Assembly (NCBI GenBank): GCA_949927415.1 | Contig: CATLFB010000005.1 | Location: forward strand, 62,001-126,000 | DNA length: 64,000 bases | Reading direction: 5' to 3' | Source: an uncultured Candidatus Melainabacteria bacterium | GTDB lineage: Bacteria; Cyanobacteriota; Vampirovibrionia; Gastranaerophilales; Gastranaerophilaceae | In this document: positions 26,090 to 35,814 of the stretch, one piece after another | Position numbering within the stretch: position 1 is the stretch's first letter | Layout of the letters: each line of letters begins with the position of its first letter | Position numbers and translations under genes: made by a program | The notes under the pieces: model-generated | Database searches by the model: none | Seen by the model: only the letters and a program-made list of their open reading frames with translations | What the model was told of the DNA's origin: nothing

Positions 26090-28573
26090 ATGAGAATTTT
26101 ATTAACGTATAAACCGATTAATAATATTAATGTGTATAAGAAAAATAAAATAAATACTCAAGATAATATTCCTCCAAGTTCTCTAAATAATGAATTTTTC
26201 TTATATCCATTATCATTTTGCGGATATTACAATTCTATTTCAAATTATAAATCTAAACCCTCTGCTATCCAAATTCCGGAATATTCTCAGTTAAATCGGG
26301 AGTCAAATATTAATTCCAATCCTGTCGATTTTGCAAAAGTAACTATATCAAAGTTATTTGAGGATGATCGAGACTATGTAAACCGGGAATATATGAATGA
26401 AGATAGATTTGATAGATTTAAAAGTTTGTCATATTTGCAAAAAAATTTAGGTTTGAATAAAGAAATAAATAATTATATATCTTCTCATAATAGTCGGAAG
26501 ATATCTAAAGCATATTTAGAGTTTTTTAATGCCAACATGCAGTCTCTTGAAAATGTTGCCAGAGGTAAACAAAAATATTCTTCAGTATTTTTAAAAAAGA
26601 AAATTGGCAATGAAAACTTAGTAGATTTTTGGTTAAAAGAATTAGGACAGAATGGTATTAAAAGAAACAAGATAAAAGTATTAAATACATCTTTGCAGGA
26701 CAAATATGATAGTGACGGAAATATCGATAATATAGTGATAGCTACTATAAATAAATATTTTATGACAGAAATAAATAATGATAATAATGTGTCTGGAGAA
26801 GTAAGTGATGTAGATTCCCTTTTAAAATTAAAGACGAATTTAAATAGAATAAACAATTTATCTCTTATTGAGCAGCAACATGAATTTGTAAAGTTATTAA
26901 AAGATGACAATCTTTTAAACAAAGATATTAATGGAATAAAAATAAAGGATGTTTTGCTAACTCCAATTCAAAGAAATAACAATATTTATACCAAAGATTT
27001 AAGTGATAAATTAAAATTAACCTTTTTGGAAGAAATAGCAGAGGATGAGGCTTTGCGTAAAGAGTCTATAGTTGCAGCAATAAAATTTGTGAGAAAAACG
27101 ATTCTAACAGAGTTCTCAAAACAAGAAAAATTAGATAGTGCTGAAAATTTTATTCAAAGTGAAAATTTAAAAAATTTCGATGATAATTTAGTAAAAAAAA
27201 TTTTTTTAGAAAACTCAAATGAAGAAGCTGAGAAGATAATCAAAAATATTAAATTATTTGAAAGAGGAGCTCAGAAAATATTTGATGACATGTTAATCTC
27301 TACCCCATTTACTTCAAGTAAAAAGAATAATATTGTAAATGAAAGTATAAATATAGTATTGACCCTGGCTAATAATAGAGTTAATTCTATTGATTCTGAA
27401 GAAGAAGCAAATAAAATATTAGATGCAGTAGATCGTCTTGCCGATTGTTTGGATTCAAATTATATAAAAGGTGCTAATGACGAGTGGAAATATATAAAAG
27501 GGTATGCATATCAAGAATGGAAAGAGAAACATCTTCCTAAAATTGTTAAATCACAACAAAAAAATTATATTGATGTTGAAAGATTTTTAAAAAGTCCGGC
27601 TGCAAATGAACTTGAGAATATAAATGTTATTAATACAATATTTAAATCAGATGTTATAACAATCGAGGAAAAAGCGTTTTTAGCGAATAAGTCTTCTGAG
27701 CCTTATTTCTATGATATGTGCAAGTTTCTCTCAGAACAGGTTCCAAATAATAAAAATAGAAAACGTATTATTGAAAATTTAATTGAGGAGGATAGAATTC
27801 AATCCTTAATTTTTGATGAATTAAAAAATATATTTATAGATGATGTTCATAATAGACTTTATAATTCAAGTATTATAAATAAAACTATTCAAAATGAAAA
27901 AATGTATGATTTATTTATAGATGAATTATTTGATATCAGTGATTTAGATAGATTTTCATCATACGAAGAGAAAATAGCGTTCTTAAGTAAATATACAACA
28001 GAAGAACTTGATATGGCAGCACAAAAGGTTAAAGAAAAATACATAACAGAAAAGTCCTTAGAAGCATATGAAACAGAATCCTCAAAATATGATTTAAGTA
28101 TGCAAGCTGATAATATTATACATAAACTGGAAATATCAGTAGATGGAGAAAAATATTCGTTATTTGATGTTATAGATAAAGATTTTTCATATATTGAAAA
28201 TGTATTAATTAAAAATCAAAATATTACTCAAGAAAATTTTGAAGTTGTCGCAAAACTTCTTTGTGAAAATACAAAGGAATCAAAAGAAGTATATAATATA
28301 ATGAGTTTGATTCTTGATAAAATGCAGGAGGCAAATCCTGATAACTATGTTCAAATACAGCAATCAAGATCTTTTTTACAAAAACTGAAAGCCGGAATTT
28401 TTAACAAAAATAATATTGTACCCAGTGGTGTATTAGCTAATGTTTTGATAGCATCTAAAGGTGCAAGTGTAAGTGGAGAACCACATGTCATGACCGCAGG
28501 TGCAATAGTTACAGCTGTTATATATTCATGCTTAATTGCAAATAATATTATATCAGAATTTCAGAAAGGATAA
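26090..28573 (+). CDS. Large helical hypothetical protein
   Basis: An 827-residue protein of unknown function, start set by AAGGGG 5-6 bases before ATG. The leader region contains LSFCGYY near residue 45, a variant of the recurring motif. The body is almost entirely Lys/Glu/Asn-rich helix without recognisable catalytic motifs. The last 50 residues (ASGVLANVLIASKGASVSG-like, then AIVTAVIYSCLIANNII) are hydrophobic and glycine-rich and could insert in a membrane. Codon use is strongly AT-biased. It heads a four-gene run on the same strand that ends at a terminator at 32006. Export or surface location is a guess. Confidence 0.6.
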   Translation: MRILLTYKPINNINVYKKNKINTQDNIPPSSLNNEFFLYPLSFCGYYNSISNYKSKPSAIQIPEYSQLNRESNINSNPVDFAKVTISKLFEDDRDYVNREYMNEDRFDRFKSLSYLQKNLGLNKEINNYISSHNSRKISKAYLEFFNANMQSLENVARGKQKYSSVFLKKKIGNENLVDFWLKELGQNGIKRNKIKVLNTSLQDKYDSDGNIDNIVIATINKYFMTEINNDNNVSGEVSDVDSLLKLKTNLNRINNLSLIEQQHEFVKLLKDDNLLNKDINGIKIKDVLLTPIQRNNNIYTKDLSDKLKLTFLEEIAEDEALRKESIVAAIKFVRKTILTEFSKQEKLDSAENFIQSENLKNFDDNLVKKIFLENSNEEAEKIIKNIKLFERGAQKIFDDMLISTPFTSSKKNNIVNESINIVLTLANNRVNSIDSEEEANKILDAVDRLADCLDSNYIKGANDEWKYIKGYAYQEWKEKHLPKIVKSQQKNYIDVERFLKSPAANELENINVINTIFKSDVITIEEKAFLANKSSEPYFYDMCKFLSEQVPNNKNRKRIIENLIEEDRIQSLIFDELKNIFIDDVHNRLYNSSIINKTIQNEKMYDLFIDELFDISDLDRFSSYEEKIAFLSKYTTEELDMAAQKVKEKYITEKSLEAYETESSKYDLSMQADNIIHKLEISVDGEKYSLFDVIDKDFSYIENVLIKNQNITQENFEVVAKLLCENTKESKEVYNIMSLILDKMQEANPDNYVQIQQSRSFLQKLKAGIFNKNNIVPSGVLANVLIASKGASVSGEPHVMTAGAIVTAVIYSCLIANNIISEFQKG

Positions 28574-28668
28574 ATATGATACATTTAATATTGACCAAAC
28601 CATATATAAAATCACAAAATTTTTTAAGAAATAATAATTATATTTAATGCGTAAATGAGGTGTTATTG

Positions 28669-28998
28669 ATGAAAATTTTTCCAATACTTTTATCAAATCC
28701 ATATAAACAATCTTTTGGGGAAAAAGATAGCAGAGCCGATTTAAAAAGGCAAGTAAAACAGATTATGCGAGAGAATTTTGCAGACATGCAGAGTTCAATA
28801 ACTGAGAATGCAAGAAAACAAATTAATAATGAATTTACGGATAAATTTGAAAAAGAAATCAAAAAAAGTCAAAACCTTCCTATCCGGCAAGATACAAAAC
28901 TAATTTTAAACGAATTAAAAACGGCTTATCGTAATGCAGCATTACAGTGGGATGTTGATGCTATTGACCGATATTTAAATGACAAAGGACTTCAATAA
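28669..28998 (+). CDS. Small hypothetical protein with QSFG leader
   Basis: A 109-residue protein beginning MKIFPILLSNPYKQSFGEKD, a clear example of the recurring leader. The rest is charged helix (RADLKRQVKQIMRENFADM and later LNELKTAYRNAALQWDVDAIDRYL, in segments), perhaps a coiled coil. I chose ATG 28669 because GAGGTG lies 7-8 bases upstream; the ATG at 28660 has none. The end overlaps the upstream boundary of the HEAT-like gene. Function unknown. Confidence 0.6.
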   Translation: MKIFPILLSNPYKQSFGEKDSRADLKRQVKQIMRENFADMQSSITENARKQINNEFTDKFEKEIKKSQNLPIRQDTKLILNELKTAYRNAALQWDVDAIDRYLNDKGLQ

Positions 28999-28999
28999 A

Positions 29000-30823
29000 G
29001 TGAAAATAGCATCAATTAAAAATTATAATGGAATATTTAATACTAATTTCTCTTTCAAATCCGATGAGAAGCAATCTATAAAATCAGAACAAGATATTTA
29101 TATAAAAAGATTTGTTAAGGATTCCTTTGAACGCAGAAATCCAAGTATTATAAATAATGCAACTAATAATATTGTTAAAGAATTTCAGGATAAAATTATT
29201 GGTAAAATATACTCATCACCTCGATTGACAACTATAGATAAACAGGTTAAAGTCCTTGATGAAATTGCAGATGCCTATATTAGAGATTGTCAATTTGATA
29301 AAGCTACATCAATTACACTTCATACAATGAATAAACTTTATCAAGACAAATCTATAACTGACAATGAAAAAAAACAAAAAATTCTTTCTGATAATCATAT
29401 ATATATTTTAAAAAGATTTTTAGACACATCCCGATTGGACAATCCGTTAAGGAAGAATGTAGTTGATATGATTTGTGAAATGAACTATAAAGAGTTTTTA
29501 CCAATCGCAGAAGAAATATTATCATATAAACCATTTGTTTATGAGTTAAAGAATACTGAATATACAAGACCATTAAGAAAATTCATCAATTCTTATTATA
29601 ATTTGGATAATTTATCTTCATTTACGGATAAAAATGGTTATTATAAAAGAGGAATGTGTAGTGTTCTGGAAGAATGGGGGCTGCCAAGACATATAAAGTA
29701 TCTAACTACTATATTAAATAGCAATTATAGTGACGACATTCCTAAAACAGATGCAATAAGAGCGATTGGAACAATTGGAGGTCCAGAGGCAGAGAATATC
29801 TTAAAACAATATGCAAGTATTAAGAGTGGAAATTATAAAGACGTAATATTAAGAAATGAAGCTATATTTTATCTGGATTCTAATGGAAAGTCTGATTCTA
29901 GTCATAAATTTTTAAGATCATTATTTCATAATTACGAAAGTATAAAGGAAGATAAACATATTACTAAAACATATTATGCACTAATGGTAGCTTTAATGAA
30001 ATATAATGATCCTGATGATGTATTAATGCTTGAGAAAAATTTATATAATCCAAAACTTGATATTGTATCTAACACGATATTTGCTATTGGAAATATAAAA
30101 TGTCGAAAATCTGTGGATTGTTTACTTTCATATTTAAAAACGAATCCGAAAAATAAGTACGATTTTTGGGATATAGATAATATAAATGTCCTTACTCCGC
30201 TTGCAGAAGCTTTATCAAAGCAAAAACTTACATATAGCGAGGCTTTATTTGCAAAAAATAAACTTCGAGATTTAGTCAGTCAAGATCAAAAAATATATGC
30301 TTCTGAAATTAATAAATACATTGATGCTATAGGTGAAGATAATGGTGAATTATTAACACCTAAGTATGAAACTGAATTTTGGAAACAAAGTTTTCAAAAA
30401 AAATCTATAAAAGCAGATTACTATAACGTTTTAAAACTTTTGAATAAATTTGCCTCCTATAATGATTTAGATTATTTAATAAATAATGAATTACATTATA
30501 AAGATTCATATTCTTATAGATATACTAATGAGCTTATACCTCGAACAATTGGCATGATTGGTCGAAGCCTTGATGTTGATAAGTATATTAGCAATAAAAA
30601 TTTGTCTGATAATCAATTAGAAGAAATGGTATATGGTTCAAGTTATTTTATAAATTATGAACCAAGGCTTTTAAAATTAGCAAATGAACGAATTCCTATA
30701 CTTGCAGCCCGCTATACTCTGTCTGATAACGCATCTGCCGCTAATTATTTTGTATTTGGAAAAGAGAATAATCCGGAATTATTTGCAAAAATATTTGTAA
30801 GAGGTAATTTAAAATGGCAATAA
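29000..30823 (+). CDS. HEAT-repeat-like hypothetical protein
   Basis: About 607 residues. Central segments show paired helices with the spacing of HEAT repeats: DAIRAIGTIGGPEAENILKQYA and VSNTIFAIGNIKCRKSVDCLLSYL (read in segments), similar to PBS-lyase/HEAT scaffolds. A GTG at 29000 gives VKIASIKNYNGIFNTNFSF, which fits the leader style of its neighbours and has AAAGGA upstream, so I prefer it to ATG 28979, which would overlap the previous gene. Likely a protein-binding scaffold; partner unknown, perhaps the 827-residue protein in the same run. Confidence 0.62.
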   Translation: MKIASIKNYNGIFNTNFSFKSDEKQSIKSEQDIYIKRFVKDSFERRNPSIINNATNNIVKEFQDKIIGKIYSSPRLTTIDKQVKVLDEIADAYIRDCQFDKATSITLHTMNKLYQDKSITDNEKKQKILSDNHIYILKRFLDTSRLDNPLRKNVVDMICEMNYKEFLPIAEEILSYKPFVYELKNTEYTRPLRKFINSYYNLDNLSSFTDKNGYYKRGMCSVLEEWGLPRHIKYLTTILNSNYSDDIPKTDAIRAIGTIGGPEAENILKQYASIKSGNYKDVILRNEAIFYLDSNGKSDSSHKFLRSLFHNYESIKEDKHITKTYYALMVALMKYNDPDDVLMLEKNLYNPKLDIVSNTIFAIGNIKCRKSVDCLLSYLKTNPKNKYDFWDIDNINVLTPLAEALSKQKLTYSEALFAKNKLRDLVSQDQKIYASEINKYIDAIGEDNGELLTPKYETEFWKQSFQKKSIKADYYNVLKLLNKFASYNDLDYLINNELHYKDSYSYRYTNELIPRTIGMIGRSLDVDKYISNKNLSDNQLEEMVYGSSYFINYEPRLLKLANERIPILAARYTLSDNASAANYFVFGKENNPELFAKIFVRGNLKWQ

Positions 30824-30838
30824 AAAGGAGTAAACATT

Positions 30839-31990
30839 ATGATTAAGATTATTGGTGTAAACTTACAAAGTAAAAATGTTAACAATAATGGTGTACAAAA
30901 ACCATCTAATCTATATTTTAACACTATACGACCATCATTTACAGGGAATGATTTTTTCAGAAAAGCGAATGATTATGATAAAACCCGGAAAAATAATGCG
31001 GTTGATTCAGAGACAAAATTAAATGAAACTAATATACAAAATCAAGGTTTTAAAAAGGTTGACAAATCTTCAAATGTTATAGAATCACTGCAAGTTATTG
31101 GCTTTGTGGGCGGTGCATTTGCTTTAAGTTTAGGAGTTGCAATGCTGCTCGCTGATGGCGGAGACCCGAACTACGTATTCTTGCCGGATGGAACAGCATT
31201 AATGAGTCTAAAAGATCAAAGATTGCAAACCTCAAATATTGTAGCAGATGGAGATGATGGCATCTTTAAGATGAAGAATACACCAATAAATCTTGATGCA
31301 AGAAATTATGATATATCGCAGCCGGAAAAAGGCATATATAAAAATATTGATGGAAGTGTTGATATAGATTTAATGCATAATAAATATATAGATAAAGAAC
31401 ATGGGATATTCGTAGATCCGGAACATAACATTTCTGCATTTATAAATAAAGATGGTAAGATGCAGAATTTAGTTATCCCGGATATTAATGATAAAGTTTC
31501 TTTTCAACAACTACCTCAAGAATCTCAAAAATGGACTGCCGGTCATATTGAATATATACCTCAAGCCATAACAAGGCATAATTTTATAGAAAAATATGGA
31601 ATGAATCCTGAACAATATGCAGCTGAGCATGATGGTAAAACAGGGTATGTCAAAATCCTTCCCGATGATAATCGTACATCTTTTGAGAAATTAAAAGACT
31701 TCTTATTAAATAATAATGATGATGATAAAAATTATGATATTTTTGGACGTGAAATTATCAGATTGGAGGATAATTATGGGAATATATCTCATGTAGCTTT
31801 AGATGAAAATCTGCAGAACTTTGTTAAACAGCATGGATTTAATGAAGAAGATATTAATAAAATTTCAAATTTTGTTGATACATTACATTTAAAAGAATAT
31901 TTAGTAAAATACGAACCTAATTATGCAAATCTAATTGATATTCATCCCGGGTCTATTGAAGATTTCGGTAGTTTGAATGATATACAATAG
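30839..31990 (+). CDS. Hypothetical protein with PSFTG leader and one membrane helix
   Basis: A 383-residue protein. MIKIIGVNLQS starts it and RPSFTGNDFF lies near residue 37. A hydrophobic glycine-rich segment (VIGFVGGAFALSLGVAMLLA) at about 84-103 should span the membrane; the long remainder, starting GGDPNYVFLPDGTA, is probably a beta-rich domain on one side. No family recognised. It follows the HEAT-like gene by 15 bases with an AAAAGGAG ribosome site and is the last gene of the run. Confidence 0.6.
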   Translation: MIKIIGVNLQSKNVNNNGVQKPSNLYFNTIRPSFTGNDFFRKANDYDKTRKNNAVDSETKLNETNIQNQGFKKVDKSSNVIESLQVIGFVGGAFALSLGVAMLLADGGDPNYVFLPDGTALMSLKDQRLQTSNIVADGDDGIFKMKNTPINLDARNYDISQPEKGIYKNIDGSVDIDLMHNKYIDKEHGIFVDPEHNISAFINKDGKMQNLVIPDINDKVSFQQLPQESQKWTAGHIEYIPQAITRHNFIEKYGMNPEQYAAEHDGKTGYVKILPDDNRTSFEKLKDFLLNNNDDDKNYDIFGREIIRLEDNYGNISHVALDENLQNFVKQHGFNEEDINKISNFVDTLHLKEYLVKYEPNYANLIDIHPGSIEDFGSLNDIQ

Positions 31991-32005
31991 AGATGATATG
32001 ACAAG

Positions 32006-32029
32006 AAAGAGCCATTCAAATGGCTCTTT
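32006..32029 (+). terminator. Intrinsic terminator of the AT-rich four-gene run
   Basis: AAAGAGCCATT and AATGGCTCTTT form a stem of up to 11 bp with a T tail, 16 bases after the last stop codon. Confidence 0.85.
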
Positions 32030-32160
32030 TTATCAAAATACTCTCATGTCCTCAAAATTAGAACCTGTGCGATTATGAAATATCCTATATGTATTTATAT
32101 TTCTTTATAAATTAGAATTGTTTTGCGTAACTATAGTATAATTAGACAAAAGGAGTTTAT

Positions 32161-34590
32161 ATGTCCATTGACGACGCTAAGGAAAATTTTGACAAGATTT
32201 TTAATGATAAAGAATTGTTACAAACCATAGTAACGGAATCCGATACCAGGTTGAAATTAATTGATGATATAATAGTAAAAGTTTTAGATTGGAATAAAAA
32301 TCAAATTTTTACGGAAGAACATACTCAAGACGGCGGATATGTCGACTATTTGATGAAAGTAAACTCAAGAAACTGCTTTATTATTGAAGCTAAGAAAACA
32401 TCAAATGAACTTTGGGATTTATGCGATAAAGCTCTTAATACATATAATATATCCGGTCCGGCACTTAAAAAAGCATTAAAAGCAATCGAACAGGCGAGAA
32501 ACTATGCTATCAATAAAAGTGTTGGCAATTCTGTTGTAACAAATGGCGTTACTTGGATTGGTTTTCTAGGAGTAAGAACTGACGGAATAGAATGGCCTAA
32601 TGGCAAAGCTATTGTTTTTCCTAATCTTGAGGCAATAGAAAAGAATTTTGAAAAATTTTACGAATTGTTCTCTAAAGATGGTATATTATCAGAAAATCTG
32701 AGGACTAAAATACGTGATGCAGAAGCCGGTAAAGGCGGAATTCCTCCAAAAGTGTTGAAGTTACCTTATCCTAAAAATTCAGTACTTGTGCCCAAATCGT
32801 CTTTGGCTCGAGATATAGAAAGTGTTTTTAACAAATTCTTTGACAAAATTACCGATGAAGATGATGGTGAAATGCTTGAAGAATGTTTTGTTGAATCGAA
32901 AGAAAGTAAATTTGCCGACGCTACTTTAAAATCAATTTCAGAAAATTTAATAGCTGATATTGATAAAATAGATACAAAAACAAATCAACTTTCAAAAGAA
33001 ATTGAAGAGACTATTTTAACAAAACATGGCAGAACCGTATTAATTATTGGTAATAAAGGTTCAGGGAAGACGACTTATATTAAAAGATTTTTCAATATAG
33101 TTTTAGACCCTGTGCTTAAGAAAAAGTGTCTGATTTTGAATGTTGATATCGGAGTCAGTCCCGGGAAATTAAATTTTACAGAATGGATTACTCTAAGATT
33201 AATTGAACAAATACACAAGCAATTGTTTGGTAGAAATCGTGGAGAACCGACTTTTAATGATTTAAAAGGAATTTTTAATAGTGATTATCATAGATTTAAA
33301 ACGGGAACTTTTCCTAATTTATATGAAATGGATAGAGAGGCTTTTGATGTAAAATTTGGTGAATTTTTGGAAAAAGAAAGAGAAAACAAGTTTGAATATC
33401 TGGTTAAACTTCTTCAAAATGCTGTATCATCCAGAGGACGTGTTCCTTGTATAATTTTTGATAATCTTGACCATCATGAAAAATCGATTCAGGATGAAGT
33501 TTTTCAATATGCTCAGGCTATACGAGATAAAGTTTTAAGTTTTACTCTTTGTCCAATAACAGATAAAACAATTTGGGTTCATTCAAAATCCGGTCCTATG
33601 CAAAGTTTTGTGACAACCGTATTATATCTTCCGTCTCCACCTACAAAAGAAATAATCCAAAGCCGGTTAAAATATATGAAAAATAAAATAAGAAAAATAG
33701 AAGCCGGAGTGAGCGGAAACCGTGAGGATAGCAAGTATTTCTTAAAATATGGTATAAAACTCAATATCAAAGAATTAAATAAATTTGTCGGTCATATTCA
33801 GGAGACATTTATAAATACTGATTTCACTGCAAAAATTATCGGTAAACTTACAAACTATTCTGTACGAAAATGCTTGGTATTGTCTCGTGCAATTATGACT
33901 TCTCCGGTTATAACACCGGATGATTTGTTTAATAGTAATTTTTCAGAAAAGTCAACAATAAGTCTTAAAAATATTGAAAAGGCAATAATCCGAGATAAAT
34001 GTAATATTTTTGATCAACAAAGTAACAATTATATTTTGAACTTATTTACTTCAAATCCGGAAAATTATACTACACCGTTGTTAAAATTAAGGGTATTATC
34101 CTTTTTGAAATATAAAACTTCTCTTTTAAAACATACTTCTAATGAGGTATTTATAAGTATTGATGATATTTATAATTTTTTCTACAGTTTAGGTATAAAC
34201 GAAACCTGCGTAAAACAATGTCTTCAAGAATTTTTGGAATACGGTCTTATTGGTTGTCAAGATGCCAGCGTATCTGATATTAATTATGCTGAAAAAATTT
34301 GTTTAAATCCGTGTGGAATTCAACATTTAAACCTTGCGACACATTCAAATGTTTATTTGTTTAATATGGCTCTGCGAACACCTATTTTAGAAAATGACTA
34401 TTTTGATGAAATTGAACAATTGACTAATATTGATTTTTGGAAGTACCCAAAAGAAGTTATCTCAACATTTATCCGCTATTGTATTGCCGAAGATAAAAAA
34501 TACATTCAACTTAATGAAAATGAAGAATACGAACATCAGCGGAAACTCAATTCTTTATTGGATAATTTTATTGTAAAAAGTTATAATTGA
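32161..34590 (+). CDS. PD-(D/E)XK nuclease fused to a P-loop NTPase, candidate defence protein
   Basis: An 809-residue protein. The N-terminal 130 residues look like the HsdR-N/PD-(D/E)XK nuclease fold: TRLKLIDDIIVKVLDW, then D62 and FIIEAKK with E76 and K78. A P-loop NTPase follows, with IIGNKGSGKTT (about 296-305) as Walker A and CIIFDNLDH (about 430-438) as Walker B. The C-terminal part is helical and resembles winged-helix segments of STAND/KAP ATPases. Nuclease plus NTPase in one chain, on an AT-rich island beside TIR and ABC-3C genes, suggests an anti-phage effector switched on by NTP-dependent sensing (inference). AAAGGAG precedes the ATG. I cannot name a known system. Confidence 0.65.
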   Translation: MSIDDAKENFDKIFNDKELLQTIVTESDTRLKLIDDIIVKVLDWNKNQIFTEEHTQDGGYVDYLMKVNSRNCFIIEAKKTSNELWDLCDKALNTYNISGPALKKALKAIEQARNYAINKSVGNSVVTNGVTWIGFLGVRTDGIEWPNGKAIVFPNLEAIEKNFEKFYELFSKDGILSENLRTKIRDAEAGKGGIPPKVLKLPYPKNSVLVPKSSLARDIESVFNKFFDKITDEDDGEMLEECFVESKESKFADATLKSISENLIADIDKIDTKTNQLSKEIEETILTKHGRTVLIIGNKGSGKTTYIKRFFNIVLDPVLKKKCLILNVDIGVSPGKLNFTEWITLRLIEQIHKQLFGRNRGEPTFNDLKGIFNSDYHRFKTGTFPNLYEMDREAFDVKFGEFLEKERENKFEYLVKLLQNAVSSRGRVPCIIFDNLDHHEKSIQDEVFQYAQAIRDKVLSFTLCPITDKTIWVHSKSGPMQSFVTTVLYLPSPPTKEIIQSRLKYMKNKIRKIEAGVSGNREDSKYFLKYGIKLNIKELNKFVGHIQETFINTDFTAKIIGKLTNYSVRKCLVLSRAIMTSPVITPDDLFNSNFSEKSTISLKNIEKAIIRDKCNIFDQQSNNYILNLFTSNPENYTTPLLKLRVLSFLKYKTSLLKHTSNEVFISIDDIYNFFYSLGINETCVKQCLQEFLEYGLIGCQDASVSDINYAEKICLNPCGIQHLNLATHSNVYLFNMALRTPILENDYFDEIEQLTNIDFWKYPKEVISTFIRYCIAEDKKYIQLNENEEYEHQRKLNSLLDNFIVKSYN

Positions 34591-34628
34591 AAAATTTTCA
34601 TACATTGAAAATGTGAATAAAATCGAAT

Positions 34629-34654
34629 AAAAAAGACCGTGCTAGGTCTTTTTT
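34629..34654. terminator. Intrinsic terminator
   Basis: A 10-bp stem AAAAAAGACC/GGTCTTTTTT with a GTGCTA loop and a long T run. The rest of 34655-34878 holds a tandem pair of GTGGGGAAAT units near 34697 and no gene that I can support. Confidence 0.88.
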
Positions 34655-34878
34655 TTTTCGACGTATTGAGTTCTTTTTAATTCTTTTAATATCAAGTGGG
34701 GAAATAGTGGGGAAATTTTATTAAGTGGATACTTTAATAATTTTTTAAGCAATAAAAAAAGTGACTAAAATCCTTGTCACTTCTAATCTTTAAAAAATAC
34801 CATAGAGTTGACGAGTTCAGAACTTGGTTACTTGAAAATGTGGCATAATTATAATTACATTTTTGACCAAAATAACAT

Positions 34879-35784
34879 TTAAAATGGTATTTTTAGCAAC
34901 TCATTAATTTTTTGTTGTGTCTTGGCATCAATATTTGGTTCGTTGTTTTTTAAATGTTCAATAGAGTAGTTTAACATGTTACCAAAATTAAATAGTATAT
35001 TATTGCCAATATCTGTACCAAGCCATTTACACCTAATACTATAATTTATTACAAAATCAATTTTATCGTCAACATAGACTCCATTAAGATATTTAGAAAA
35101 GCTATCTTCTAATAAAATTTTAGAACCTTGTTGATTTATATATTCAACAATAGTAAATAATAGTACATTTTTATAAAACCAACCTAAATTTTCATTATGG
35201 TATAGTTCATATCGTTTTAATGCAACTTCATTACCTACAATACATAATGAAAATAAAACAGAATATTTATTATGCTTGTGGTAACTTATTGTATCTAATT
35301 CGATTATTATTGTTTTATTTACTGCATCTGTTTTCCACTCAATACTCCAATCTGTTTCAAAATCACCATTATCTAGATAAAATTGATTTTGTGAAAATTG
35401 AGCAGCAAGAGTATCCTCTATTTGCCTAAATCCAGATGTAAAATTGTTTCTAAAATCTGCATAAAATTTATCTCTTACAAATAACGGCAATATACAATCT
35501 TCAAGTAAAACGGGAAGGATTATTGCTCTTTTTTCTTCAACTTCACGCAGTAATCCTGCAGTCATCTCCCTTTTTACCCAATCAGATTCTATAGATTGTT
35601 TTGAAAAAACCATTAATAAGTAATCCGATTCAGATAATACTTCTTGTATTTTTTGAGTAATAGAATCTCCAACTTTCAATTCCCATCTATCTAACCAAAT
35701 TGGAATATTACTTTTTACTAAATTCATAGCTAATTTATCAACAAATTCTTTGTCTGAATGTGAATAACTAATGAAAACTCTCAT
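34879..35784 (-). CDS. TIR-domain protein
   Basis: A 301-residue protein. Residues 1-130 are a TIR domain: MRVFISYSHSDKEFVDKLA, IPIWLDRWELKVGDSI, then SDYLLMVFSKQSIESDW with the WxxxE motif W69 to E73 that carries the catalytic Glu of bacterial TIR NADases. The C-terminal 170 residues are of unknown type. It lies 30 bases after the ABC ATPase gene on the same strand with its own AAAGGAT site, so it may be a fourth gene of that operon and a second, NAD-depleting effector. NADase activity is inferred from the motif. Confidence 0.85.
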   Translation of the reverse strand: MRVFISYSHSDKEFVDKLAMNLVKSNIPIWLDRWELKVGDSITQKIQEVLSESDYLLMVFSKQSIESDWVKREMTAGLLREVEEKRAIILPVLLEDCILPLFVRDKFYADFRNNFTSGFRQIEDTLAAQFSQNQFYLDNGDFETDWSIEWKTDAVNKTIIIELDTISYHKHNKYSVLFSLCIVGNEVALKRYELYHNENLGWFYKNVLLFTIVEYINQQGSKILLEDSFSKYLNGVYVDDKIDFVINYSIRCKWLGTDIGNNILFNFGNMLNYSIEHLKNNEPNIDAKTQQKINELLKIPF

Positions 35785-35814
35785 AATAATTATCCTTTCC
35801 GTTTTGTCTTTTAT

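Noticed and set aside
34697-34721. Tandem GTGGGGAAAT units after the nuclease-NTPase gene, considered as an attachment core
   Set aside because: Only two copies, with no recombinase beside them and no partner elsewhere in the window.
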